Positions 48,601 to 60,807 of a stretch of 64,000 nucleotides of DNA are shown one piece after another. This DNA comes from Otis tarda (taxonomy: Eukaryota; Chordata; Aves; Otidiformes; Otididae). Position 1 is the first letter of the stretch; each line of letters starts with the position of its first letter. Under the pieces are notes generated by a model, which searched no databases, was not told where the DNA came from, and saw nothing but the letters and a program-made list of their open reading frames with translations. The DNA is taken from NCBI GenBank assembly GCA_026413225.1, contig CM048591.1, positions 40,145,803-40,209,802 of the forward strand, in the 5' to 3' direction. The position numbers and the translations under genes were made by a program.

Positions 48601-51600
48601 GCTGAAAAAACATGCAAGCTAACTGAGATATGTAGCTTCCAGGTTATATTTTTCCTTGAAAACTGTTGGAAACACACAGTCATGAGTATGTTTGGGATGG
48701 TTTTTGATTTCTTCATAGTTTAATTGAAACTTTTTTTTTTAAATCTGTATTGCAAAAATTACTTCTACAAATATTTTAAAAATGTTGTCTGTCACGGAGT
48801 TGATCAGCAGTCATATGGAGGGCTACAGCAATCTTCCCAGGTTATTCTGTACAGGAGAAAAATTATTTTTAACTTTCAAAAAGCTGTAATTATTTCTGTC
48901 CTGAAGTACACAGGGGGTTCCATTTTGCATCCGAAGTTCAGTTCTCATTCAATATTTTTCATTGCCTGTCAGATAAGAACTTGACTGAGATTTTAAGTAC
49001 TGGCTGTAGTCAAAACAGTGTTGTATAATGGCAGTTAGTATAGCTCAGTGCAAAGATAAGTGATGATTGTAGATGTGCAGACAGTTTGTGTTCTTGGAAA
49101 GAAAAAGTAAATTAAGCAAATAGTTTAGAAGATCTGTAGAAGATTGAAGGGAATACATGTTGTAGAAGAAGGGACTTGGAACAGTGTAGGAATTTTATTT
49201 TTCACTGAACATGAGGTATGTATTTACTTTACTGGACTCTTTAATTCAGATGCCAGCTCATGAACAGTCTGAACAGTCTGCTTTCTTTAACAAAGCATTC
49301 CTAGAATTACTTAGCAGTAAATTGGGCAAAATTGGATTGTGTTGATTAAGTGACCATGAGTGATCAGTTATAACAAAAATACAGTTGAAGCCCATTCATC
49401 TAAATGTAGATTTTTCTTCTGTCTCTCTTGAGAAAGAAGCAGGATATAGGAGCTTTACAGTGTAACCTGTATATGCCAGGGATATTCAGTCTGATTCGTA
49501 ACATTGGTCTTGAAATAAGAACGAATTGCATAAAGAGAGTGTTTTACCTTCAGGCAGACACCCTTTTCTTCCCCTAGAAATATCAAGGAGCTTCAGGTAA
49601 GTGATGCGAATTGGCTGCTTTTGTTACCTTCAGTTATTTTGCAGGTCTACTTTGAAAGCTGGCCCCACATTGTTTTTTAACAAAACCATTTTATTTTTAG
49701 AGATAAAACTTAGTTGAAAATAGTTGTAAACATTTTGTGTTAGTCATATGATATTGAAACTGGTAAGACCTCTTTAGATCCAAATAGCGATCACTTTTGT
49801 TTAGCTAGGGGCTCTTCACGAGAGAGCAATGAAGCCAAGGAGTCAGAAGAATGAATTGCAGTTGAGCCTCATTAAATACGACAACCTCTTTTGCCTTTTT
49901 TCACAAGAGAGCGACTGTCACTCCTCAGTGCTGGGCATTTGGATGATACATTCGCAGCAGAATGTTTGGTAGAATACCAGTTGAAAGTGTCCAGAGACTA
50001 TTTTGAGAAGCTAACAATCCAGAAGTGTTCAGCTAGCCTGCAGCTGAGTGGTTTGGGACTGTTAGGAGAGACATGCAATGACTGTGACAATAAGAAAGCT
50101 AGAGATGACTGTGTGTTTTTAAGATGCCCTGTTTCCAGGTTTAGGCACAGTTTAATCTGGCAGGAATTTCAGTCATTCCTATGTATTTCTCCTCAAAAGA
50201 AATGTGGGTAGCTGTAAAGAAAAAGAAAATTGCTCACAGCCCATGGACAATTCTGCTGTAATAAATTCTGGTAGTCCTGTGGTGTAGGAGACAAGTAGCA
50301 GAATTTGTGCATAAATGAGTAGTGTACGGAAGTACTTGCTTAATATTTGACAATGGAGAGTATTTGCTGTCTTATGCCTTGTACACACTGGTTTAGTGAT
50401 GCATGCTTTCACTTGAATAAGACAGTCTGGACATCTAGTTTGTGGGGAAGGTGGTGTACTTGTGTGTTTGATAAAAGCTGAAAAATTCTCTCAGTGTCCT
50501 TTGAATGCAGTAAAACCTTTTTTTTTAAGTTTGCCACACATATGAAATGTGAACAATTGACATATATTTCCAAAATCTGTTTATCAGAACACTTTCTAAA
50601 CCAAGGCAGTTAGTCACCTGGATCTGGCCTCGTCGGGGTATCTTTTTCAAATACAGTAGCAGTTAGAGCTGCACAACTGCAAGAAATGTGATCTCAGGAA
50701 ACTGACCCGTGATGGAAAAGACTATGGAACTGTGGCTGGGTTATGTTTTCTGAGTGTGAAACAGGAGAGAATTGGCTCACATTGTACTGAGTAATGTTCA
50801 TAGCTGGGGACCAGCATGGAGCTTACAGTACACACGTGTCTGAGAGTGCTGGAGGGACATACCCTTTAGGAAAAGGTGTTCTTCTAGATGCACACAGTTA
50901 TCACACTGGAAGGGAAAGCCCACATCTCACTTAGGTAGCTCTTGCCCATCGTTATTCTTTGTCAGATTCTCCACCAGAAGCCTCCCGTGAATGTGCCTCG
51001 CCAAGCACAGAAATACTGATGTTGAACGGTATAAATAGAAGACATCTGCAATGCATGGATCTGGACTTAAGGATGAACACATGTTAAAGTGGAAAAGGGA
51101 ATAGTTTTGTGTAGTCAGATATCTCAGAATACGGTTAAATATTATGGTGTATAAAATGTATGGAAGGTCTAAAAAAGTTTTGAGAACAGTGGATTGCTGA
51201 GTTGTGGAAGTACAGAGACCTGCTGAGAAAAGCACTGAAAGGCGCAGAAGCTCAAATAGATTTTTTTTTTTTTGGCTGGGATTTAAAGAGCATTTCTGCC
51301 CTCTCATGTCCAGAGAAGAGAAGCAGACTGCCTGTTTCACTTCTGCCATAATCAGGAGAAAACAGTGGTTTGGAGGGAGACGTTCTCCATTTCAGAACTA
51401 AATGCCATGACCTTTTTCTGAGGTCCATTCAGTTGTCCATGGGGTTATAGATCTAAAAGCCAAGTTATATTGACCTGCATGCACAGTTTGTTGCTGTGTG
51501 CCAAGACTTTGTTTTTGCAAATCTCTTCTCATCAGTGTTCACAGTCTGTACCTCTGCAGACGCTTGAGGTGGTACAATGTTAGAATAAAAGCTAATATAA

Positions 51601-52897
51601 AGTAAAATCACGTACGTGGGTGGCTTGGTTTTGTGAAGTAGAAATTCAGAGCTGAAGACAAACCTTTCAGGTAGAGCAGAAGTGAGCTGCATTGTTTTGC
51701 TTCTCTGTTCTTTTTGGTTTTGTGTATTTTATTTCAACATTTGAGTTATCAGTTGCAGGATTTTCTCAATTCTTTTCTCTCCGAAAGTGAAGTGTTTTCA
51801 TGGAGGTGGGTTAGCTTCACTTTTTCCACAGCGGGAGTAATGTATTATTAACAAGGCAATAGAGAAATGTGTTTTAAATAATTAAGCAGGTTTCAGTAAT
51901 AGATGAACTAAGCGGTGAAAAAAAGAGAATGAAAAGAAATTAAATAAAGACGAGTTTATATTGATAGGATATTGTTTTCTTTTTCTGAGCAAGCATTTTA
52001 AACCTATTGGTTGAGCATACAGAACACAGATCATCTTTCTGTCATCTGTGCAAGACCATAGTCTTGAAATTATACAGCAAAAAAAAAAAAATCCTGAAAA
52101 CTCCAAACCAAAAAATCATTTAAAAAAAGCAAAAACAAACGAATATCATTTTAATATCCAAGGCAGAAAGCTTTATGTTGGTTCATCAACCGCGCAGAGG
52201 AAAGGTTGAATTTATTAATTAGTCTGCTTGAAGACAAACACTCTCCAGATGAGTTACAGGCTTTTAAATTACAGTGAGCACTGGATTCATAACCCCTTGA
52301 ATATTTGGGTTTTGTTTGTTATGATTTTTAATTACTGAAAGACGAAAGCAAGTGATTTTCCTGTGCTGTTGAAAACCAGAACAGCACTCGTTACAGTTTC
52401 AAAGTCTTTTGAAAACACAGGAGGGATCCACTCTGATACATACAGCTGCATTTGAACTAGAAGTTGAAGTGAAAGTGCAGCTAAGGAGGTCCATACTTGA
52501 GAGAGGGAGAAACAACCAGCCCTGAAACAGCGGCTGGGAGCCCTGCTGTGCTGGCAGCTTTCCATCCAACGTACATCCTTCTGGACAGACCCTACCCGCG
52601 TAGCCTGTGTGTGTGATCTGTCAGGCAGTCAGAGTCTGTACAGCCAAAGACTTTGTTCAGAGGGAAGTTACCAGCTCACAAAGTGTGACTGTGGTACTAC
52701 ATGGTTAGTGCTGCTGACTCATGTGTCCAAGAAACCCTTTGAAATGGGCAAAATTAAGGGCCCTAACAGGCTCAGTTACATTTATTGTTTGCTTACCTAG
52801 ACTTTCTTGTGTCAGATCTAAACCTCTGTGTATTCTTAGGGATAATTTTATTTTGTATTTGAGTAATAGAATAGTAGCAGGTGGGGGGATCTTACTT

Positions 52898-52946
52898 CAG
52901 AGATTTTGACAGAGGTATGCAGTTATTGCTTAGGTCAAAATCTCTG
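52898..52946. repeat. Perfect 13-base inverted repeat, 23-base loop
   Basis: CAGAGATTTTGAC at 52898-52910 is the exact complement of GTCAAAATCTCTG at 52934-52946. Confidence 0.9.
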
Positions 52947-53840
52947 GTTTTTTAGCTTCAGTTAATTTTAATGACGAATTACAACTCAGTGGTGTTGTGC
53001 AGCACTGATGTGTGTTTGTTTTAAAAAAGCTAGTTTATTCAGAGCTTTTGCATAGTGTAACATGTGGACAGTCAGATCTCTCAAGTGGAGCTGTCATTTT
53101 CCAGATGATGGTAGGTGGCAGGAGTCTCTGTCCTTGCAGGGCATCGTCAGCTGGATCAGAGAAGATTCCCCAAACTAAGGTTCTCAATCTGCATTTGTTC
53201 TCAGGTCTTACATACAGCTGGTCTGGGATTCTACGTGAGTCCTCTAGCACCTGTGATCCATTGCTAGAGTTTACCTTAAGCTACATACAAAACACCTCCT
53301 GTGTTAACTGTGTGCATAAGACTGTCATAACTGACATTGTCTGCATTTGCAGAAATAGTTTCTGTTGTCTCCTGGCAAGTATCTTGTCCATTTACTTTTT
53401 GGTCGTTTTTCCAGCGGAATGTGTGTGGGGAGCTGTTGGGTCAGCCAGCGTCCCTGCCCAGGATGGTCGTTAGCACCCTGAAGCGATGAACAGTGCCTCT
53501 CACTGTCTTGTGCACAGGAGGAGCCTGCTGGGAGAATCTGTGAGGTTACCTGAAATTCCTGTATGGGGAGGTCCTATAGCAACTAATTAAGTGTTTTGTT
53601 TGGAAGTGATCAGTTCAGTCAGTTACCTTGTCTCAAGTCAGCTCATTGTATCATCTGTGTACAAGCTGGCAGGGGCCGGTCTTGGACCACCCAGCAAATC
53701 GATGGGCAAGAGCACTGAGGATGTGCAGTGGCAGTTACCCTAAAATTACAATCACACCGCAACTACAGTACAAACTTAAGTTTCATCCTCATGTCACCGT
53801 TATAAATTAAATTGCATATATTGTATCACAGTGTAGAAAA

Positions 53841-53868
53841 GAATCGTAGAATAATTTGGATTGTACAT
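53841..53868 (-). mobile_element. Possible CR1 3'-end stub
   Basis: GAATCGTAGAATAATTTGGA resembles the complement of a CR1 tail plus the first bases of the 3' end, as at 27114. It is very short and could be chance. Confidence 0.3.
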
Positions 53869-55604
53869 GCCTGTATGTGCACGATAGATCTGAGTTAGTT
53901 TTATTTTTTCAAACCCTCCAATTTTAACATTATAGTTAAAGCAAATTTAAAAAAAAATGACTAGAAATGATGGCTAGTTATATTGTAAGGAACTTCAGCT
54001 TTCAGCTGCATTCTTTGTGGGTACTTTATGCTGCCTAAAAGCTGTGAACGTCTGTTAATGGTCTCAGTCTACATTTTAGTGAATACGATTTGAACTACTT
54101 AAAACACAGTAGGTATTCTGCCACAACATAGTTGTGCTAAAACCTGGGAGATTTACTGCCATAGTTGTGCTGTACTGGGCGGGGCTTGTGAATTTATGCA
54201 TCTGACTGTACTTGCAGGTTGGACCTGAATATTTCGTACTGCTTTGACCTGTGCCTAGTGTGCATGGGTACCTCTCAGAAGACTTTTTATCACTGGAATG
54301 AAATAAATTTAAAAGCCTTACTTTGTCCAGTTGTCTCCTTTGAACTAACGTAGAAGAATACTGTATTTGCCATTCCTCTGCCAAGAAGCCAGCAGATGGA
54401 CCTGAGTGTCGTATAAGTCGTGGCCTTCTGTTCAAGTGAATCTTACGTTCCTGAACTATTTGTTGGTTATATCCCCTCTGTCCCAGCCTTGTATGTGGTG
54501 ATGTGACCCACTAGGTTATACTCTTTTCGAGTAAGCTGCTGCTAAAAGCAGGTAAAACAACACTGCTGTATAAAGCAAGACCGGGTGGTTGCATTTGAAG
54601 ATATTTCGGTGGCAGTTATGTTTGTCTTCGTCAGCTATTCGGTAGCCAGCTGGGTTGATCTGGGTAGGTTAGATGCAACATGATGCAACCCAGTCCTCTC
54701 CTATTACAGATTCTGTTACTAAATCCCTCTGCACAATAGCAAGGAAGGGTTCTCGGGTGAATTGGGTTGCGTGTTAGTTGGATTCAAACAACACCAAAAT
54801 TGAAATGGAGAATTTTTGGATGTACCAGCTTGAGTATCGTATGAAAAATGTAAGTAGATAATCAAGAGGACAAAAAAAGGGTAACTAGTACCTTTTTATT
54901 GCTGTGCTTAAGAAAATCCTTTGTAATTCATGCATGCTTTGTATGAACTTACTGTTTGTTCTGACAGCATTTTCATTAGGCTTCTAACTCTTATTTTGTT
55001 AACAGACAACGAAGCAGTCAGTCAGCATTTGTTTTAGACTTCAGCTGTAGTGTTTTGAGCAGCGATGCAAGTTGTCTATCCAGTATGATGTATCAAAGTA
55101 TTTCTTCTTGTTTCTGTGACTGCATTCTTTCCTTGCGCATTTTATATGCTACCTCTAAAAACGCACTTTACAGAAAAGAATTGAGTGTTTATTCTTCAAA
55201 GACTGAACTTTTTTTTTCACGGGTGTTTTTGGGGACAGCTCTTGTGTCATGTCATGTAGCAGACTTTGTAGGATGTTTGGTACTTGGTTGTGGTAGTTTT
55301 GGTATTGGGGGTTTTTTCCTAGAAAAAAAGTCGAGCAAATGTCAAAACAGAGCGCATGGAAAGCTGTGTGATTGTTTTGATGGTTGCTTAATTCTGATAC
55401 TTTGTAGATGGAAATAGCTGAGTAAAGGTGTTTGTAGTGCTACTGGAGTAAATGTTAATACATTTTAAATGGTACAAAATTTCTTAATGTCAGTAACCAG
55501 CTGGTTTAAATGAAGCCATTTATTGTTACGACTTCGGTGTGTGAACTGAATGAGAGCATTCAGGCATTTCAAACAACTTTTTTTTTTTTTTGTGGAAACA
55601 TTTT

Positions 55605-55688
55605 AGTAGGCATGGTGGTGTTAGGTTGAAGGTTGGACTTGATGATCTTGGAGGTCTCTTCCAACCTTAAGATTCTATGATTCTATGA
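55605..55688 (+). mobile_element. CR1 LINE 3' end, very short
   Basis: GGTTGGACTTGATGATCTTG leads to GAGGTCTCTTCCAACC and ends ATTCTATGATTCTATGA. About 85 bases remain. It is a third CR1 3'-end type within the window. Confidence 0.88.
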
Positions 55689-57225
55689 CTACTCTTTTAC
55701 CCGGGAGATATCTGTGTAAGGAATTGCTTCTTAACTTTTTGGAAGCCTTTATTAGTTAACTATAATTCTAATATTTAATAATTATCCAAGACGGACCTCT
55801 TAAAGGAATTAGGGTAAAGAGAAAGAGGAGGAGAAGGGTATTGTATTTTCTTGTTTTGTTCCGTATCTGTGAAGCTAAGCTTGCAAAACGTAGACTTTTT
55901 TGCACACTATTTCATAGAACTCAATGTTTCAGCTGGGTTGGAGGCATAGCAGGAGCACACTCCTAGATTAGAGCTGCTGCCAGCTCAGAGCCCCATACCA
56001 GTTCCCCCTGCTGTGGGCTTTAGGTACCTCAGTACAGCTTTTTAGTGTCACCAGCATACATTAGGAGTTGCCTATGGTTAGAATATCCTTTCCCTTTACC
56101 AAGGTGCTTCCTGACAGATCTCATGGATCTAGATATTACAGAATACTACTTTTCTGTGCTGTTCCCTTTGTTTTTCTGCTGTGACGTTCTGGCTGATCAT
56201 GAATGACTAGGACATGATTGGAAAGACAGTTTCTCCACTGAATTTTTACAGTGAAGGGAGCAAAATGAGGAAATCCAATCTAGAGAGCATGTATAGTACT
56301 GACATCATAGTGCGAGCTGTGAAATAATTTATAAGTTTGTGCTGTGTCTGGAAAGAGAAATTGTAATCCTTGATTACACTGGTGTTGAGTAGTCCTTATA
56401 TATATCTGTAAGTCCTTGAATGTATTAGTATTAATCTGAACAATTTACAAAATTGTTTTGTAAGATCATGGAGTAACATGTATGGACAACCACTGCAGCC
56501 TTCTTCTGCTCAGATTAGATTAGTTTAGCACTTCAGATTAGTTATACCTGACAGCATGTGTGTTTGTGGGGATACTACAGTCTTTTCTTCCCTCTCCCCG
56601 GTTTGACAGCTAAGCTGGATCCCTGTCCTGCTCGTGGTCAATTAACCTGTCTTCCATTGCAGCTTACTTCTTAGTGAATTTATCTGTTCTTACCTAGGAT
56701 GACAGAGTTTAGGACACCGATCTGCATTGCCTGCAGCCTTCAGTAGGCTCACAGCCATTAGCCTGCATGCAATAGGCATGTACTGGTGCAAATTAAGGTC
56801 TTCTTACTGCAGTTAGTTGAATGCTGACAGTAAGTGTAAGGAGTTGGCCCAATACCAATGTCAGATGATCCTCCATTCACCTTGCAAAAATACAGTTTTA
56901 TGACACACTTTTTTGGCTGAGTGTTGGTTGCCACTGAGTACAGCTTTTTATTTTTCGAACTACTTAATTTCATACACTACTGACAAATGAACACAGGCGA
57001 TTTTTAAAATTTAGCTGTTCAGAGTAAATCCACTGAGATGCTGATATGTGATCATTATGATAAAAAGCAAGGGTTACAACATTTTAAGTGTTTGTCTTGG
57101 TTTTGTTTTTGTTTTTGTTTTTTCCTCTCATCTCTTATTTCCACTGCCAAGTTAGAGGAAAATGTGAAAGACTAATTTCTACGTTGGTCACTCAGATTGT
57201 TGTTTAATTTTCTTGCTGTGTCTAG

Positions 57226-57327
57226 TCTCCATCTCCAGATTCCTCTTCACCTCGGGGTGCTGAGTCGTCGAGTAGGCAACATCACCAGGATGTCTGCAGT
57301 ACAGCAGAGGCCTCCACTAATAAAGAG
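57226..57327 (+). CDS. APBA1: APBA1 coding exon, residues 385-418
   Basis: A pyrimidine-rich acceptor ending in TCTAG precedes 57226. The 102-base exon reads SPSPDSSSPRGAESSS and ends STAEASTNKE, directly continuing the D384 codon. The donor is GTAGAG, weaker than the other donors of this gene. The exon is phase 0 at both ends, so it could be skipped without shifting the frame. It encodes a serine-rich linker between the CASK-binding region and the PTB domain. The middle (RQHHQDVCS) differs from the mammalian linker as I recall it and is about two residues longer, while both ends are conserved. Confidence 0.92.
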
Positions 57328-60300
57328 GTAGAGTGAAATCTTTTTAAAAGCCACAGTCTTGTTCATGCCGCTTATGCCTTTTTATTTTCCTTGTACCTGT
57401 GCAATCCCTTCTCCCAAAATGACAACAGTTTTGAAAGATGATTTGTAGCTCCTTTCCCTTGTGATTGCCTGGCTGTCTGACTGAATTTCTAACATACTTA
57501 AGACTGTTTATCATGGCATTTCTGACTCTGTGTTCAGCTGACATTAAATTTATTTAATAGACTGGGAGGTATTAGAGGCAAAAAAGAGAAGAAACCCTCT
57601 TCTTTTTGCAGAATGTCTTCCTGCAAAGAAAATAATGTTTCTTGACCAGAGGAAAAAGCTTGCTGAGATTAAATTAATTAGGTAGTAATTTATGCTGCTT
57701 CATGCTTTGTCATTGTAGAAACTGACCTGCCAGTGACTAACAGTCAGAATTCAGTTCCTGACTCCAGGCTTCTCAAAATAAAGCTAAATACTTACTTTCT
57801 TTTTTTTCCCCTTTTTTTTTTTTCCTCCTCACCTGGAAACTTTTCACACTGCAGTAGTTCCACCAACATAAAATGAGAAGTGTGAGTAGAACTTCTCGCA
57901 GTATGAAAAGAAAATAATTTGGCATAAAAAGCATTTGGATTGGCTGGCTCTGTAAACAGAAAAATCTGCAATTATTTGTTTTATCTGCTTTTTGTTTTTT
58001 TAAAGTTCAAAAAAATCTAGAAACTATAGTCTAACAGATACCATATTGTTACTGATAGCAATGCATGATTTATCTTCCACAGTGAAAAAAACCTAATCTA
58101 CTATAACTGGAAATAATGATTAAAATTGAAACACTAATTAGTAATGAATTCTTTCTTTTTTTCTTTTGTTATTATCAAGTGGTTAAAAAGCCTATAACAT
58201 ATTTGTGCTGGTCTGTATTTGCATTTAGAAAATAATTAAAGGTTTCAAAAGACTTGAGAAACTCAAACATGATTTCTCATGTGCTAAAGCCTTCAATTCA
58301 ATGAATTATGCTATTAAATTTTAATCTGCTATATTGGTAGCTTGTTAAAGCCTTTAGCTTTCTTCAGTACAGATTTTGTCGCTTCGTATATATCATAATT
58401 TTTAGCAGTTTTTAGATCCTGATAAACTTACCCAAAGGAAGAAAACAAACAGGACGCTACTCATTTCAGTTTTTAGAATGTGCTCAAACATAGTGTCAGG
58501 GGTGATAAACTGGTTTTCACTGTAGGATGTGTCAGGCTATTTGTTTCCCTCAGATGAGCAATAATTCCTGCTTTAGTACTTCCAGCGCAAGAATGACAGT
58601 CACAAAGCAGCCTCATAGTTTTTGGGTATGACTTTTAGGTGTTAGTAGAAACCTTTTTTAAAATATAAATTTTATAATACTAGATGGCAACGAGATTAAC
58701 AAGAGCAGTGAAGCATTAATGACCTTGATATTTCATTATTCATGGATATGTAAAATTAAAAGCTGTTGGTTTCTTTCTGTTGGTAACTTTAGCTGTTACT
58801 TTACTATTCCTGTAATGGCAGTAGAATGTCCTTCAACCTCAGTAATTAACAAAACTCCTTAATTTTGTGTGTGATTTTTTGCAATAAAAGCATATGTGAT
58901 GACAGTTTACACCACTCTGACATGAAAAGAAGTTGCATCAGCTAGTCGGATTGCTGAATAGTTACCAAATCTGTAATTACAGACTTTGTTCACTCTCTTG
59001 GAGAAAAAAAAAAAGAAAAAAAAAAGTACTTTGCAAAGGGTATTTATATGCATGAGCTGTCCCTGGTGTGTAGGGGATTTGTCTTCTAGGTGTGTTGATA
59101 GTCCAGTGGTTGAATCTCCCTCTTAGGAGTACACCAGCAGTGATTACGAAAAATTAAGTCTGTATGTGTAGGTGGTCCTGTAAAAGCATTCATCATTCAT
59201 TTGAAGAGATGAAAGAGCCACAGATCTGAAAAGGCATGTCAGTGTCCTCTCAGCAGCTTAAATGCTTTGGCAGCAGAAGATTGTTTTTTATTGACATCTT
59301 TATTTATGCTAGTACAGTCTCTGATGGAGAGCTTTCTCAGTTTTGGAGTACAGCTTAGTCATTTTCGTAAGGAACAGCAAGTACTTAAAGCCTGCTCGGG
59401 CTCTGCTGTCTGTGTCATGCACCTTTTGTTTTTATTTCACAAGTTGTTTTATTTTATAGCAAGATAAGCGGCATTGGTTCAAAAATGTTACTTGTTACAT
59501 CCATTTTCTATTTGTTACAATGGAAGAGACTCCCTGGAGTTAGTTGCTTGACCTGCCACATAACTGTGGCCTTCCTAGTTTACCTGGTTTTTCACTAGTA
59601 CACAGAACCTAGTCAGTTGCCTGTCATAAAGGAAAATAATTTGGCATATATTTCATTGTATATTGTCTGGAAATATACTGGAAATTATTTAAGGTATTGT
59701 GCATTATGCTGATCATATATAGATTTTCTTTCAATGAAATTATAATAAGCTGTCATTGGAGAAGTTACTGCTAATACAATCAGTTGTAGATTCATTCAAG
59801 TTTTGCAATCCTTGGACTATCCAAAATACTTATCTGCAACACGTACAATAGCAGCAGATATTTCCGTATACCTGTTACCGTCTATATATTGCCACACAAA
59901 ATTTTCTTTGATGAATTTTCCTGTGTGGTTTACGTTACTGGTTGTAATGAAATGGTGAGTCTTACTCACTGAAGTTGTAGCTTTCAGATGTTTGAAGTGT
60001 TAGCCACAGAGTCTTCAATTTAAAATTGCAGTTGGAAGAAAGGTCTTACTTTAGACTGTATATTTACATATGCAAATCAGGATTTTTTAAATTTGTTCAC
60101 GTTTTATGAAAAGTGAGCTACCAGGTGTGGTTCTGTGCTTGATACAGTGTCAACATAGTTGGTGGTGAGGTGTTAGTGAATTCAGTTACCCCACAGAATA
60201 CAAGTTACTACCTAACCTGTTAAAATTTAGGAAGTTTTTTGTAGGCTGTATTAATGTAAGGGATATGTCTAAGAACAGTCCTAATGAATAACGGAATTTG

Positions 60301-60767
60301 GTTAATGAATAACAGAATTTTGTTAATGAAAATCTGACTGAGCTGATGGTTTCATGAATAATAACACTATAGCATAAATTTATGCATTCCTGCATATATT
60401 TATTTGTAGTTGGAAAATCCAATGTCTTTGAGATATGATGTATTTTATTACATACTTCTTGATTAGTAAAAGTAGAGCACCTATTGGTAGATAGTTAATA
60501 TACTATTGAACACCAACAAGTAACTGAAAACTGGGCTTAGCATGTTGCCTGGTAGGTAAAGACACAAGTGGAATACATTGAATTTAACTCTAGTAGATGC
60601 TTACAGTTTGAAAATACTAAATATAATAATAAATCTTAATAAATTATGATTTTTCTTTGCTAATAACTATGACTGATGTACTTTTTTATTTTTTGGCATG
60701 GAGAAATTTTTAATGCATATTTGTGCATGCTCTGTTCTGTTTGAAATCCTTTTTGTCTTAATTACAG
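57328..60767 (+). other. APBA1 intron between residues 418 and 419
   Basis: This AT-rich intron runs from GTAGAG to ACAG. It contains a pyrimidine-rich stretch at about 57797-57830, A-rich runs at about 59006-59026 and a 21-base tandem repeat at 60282. Nothing else is recognised. Confidence 0.8.
60282..60330 (+). repeat. 21-base tandem repeat, 2.3 copies
   Basis: The unit beginning TAATGAATAACGGAATTTGG is followed at once by a copy with two differences and by TAATGAA of a third. Confidence 0.9.
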
Positions 60768-60807
60768 TCCAGAAAAAGCTTGGCTTCATTTCCAACCTAT
60801 GTTGAAG
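60768..60807 (+). CDS. APBA1: APBA1 short coding exon, residues 419-431
   Basis: This 40-base exon follows the acceptor TTAATTACAG and is followed by the donor GTAAGA. It encodes SRKSLASFPTYVE plus the first base of the next codon, so it changes phase from 0 to 1. The residues match the segment just before the PTB domain of Mint1 exactly as I remember it. It is too short to find by open-frame length alone and was located by walking the known protein sequence along the intron. Confidence 0.93.

Larger units (their letters stand above)
48601..57225 (+). other. APBA1 intron, second part
   Basis: This is AT-rich intron DNA. It holds a short CR1 3' end at 55605, a possible CR1 stub at 53841, and a 13-base perfect inverted repeat at 52898. 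An A-run near 52079-52091 and T-runs near 51259-51272 and 55578-55591 are also visible. I see no exon; a frame at 49891-50211 lacks an ATG start and any family match. Confidence 0.7.

Noticed and set aside
49891-50211. 106-codon plus-strand frame in the APBA1 intron
   Set aside because: It starts at a non-ATG codon and has no recognised motif or convincing splice context.
57780-57850. Strong polypyrimidine tract followed by CACTGCAG
   Set aside because: It resembles a splice acceptor, but the following sequence is not open for long and does not match any Mint1 segment. The real exon junctions already account for the protein.
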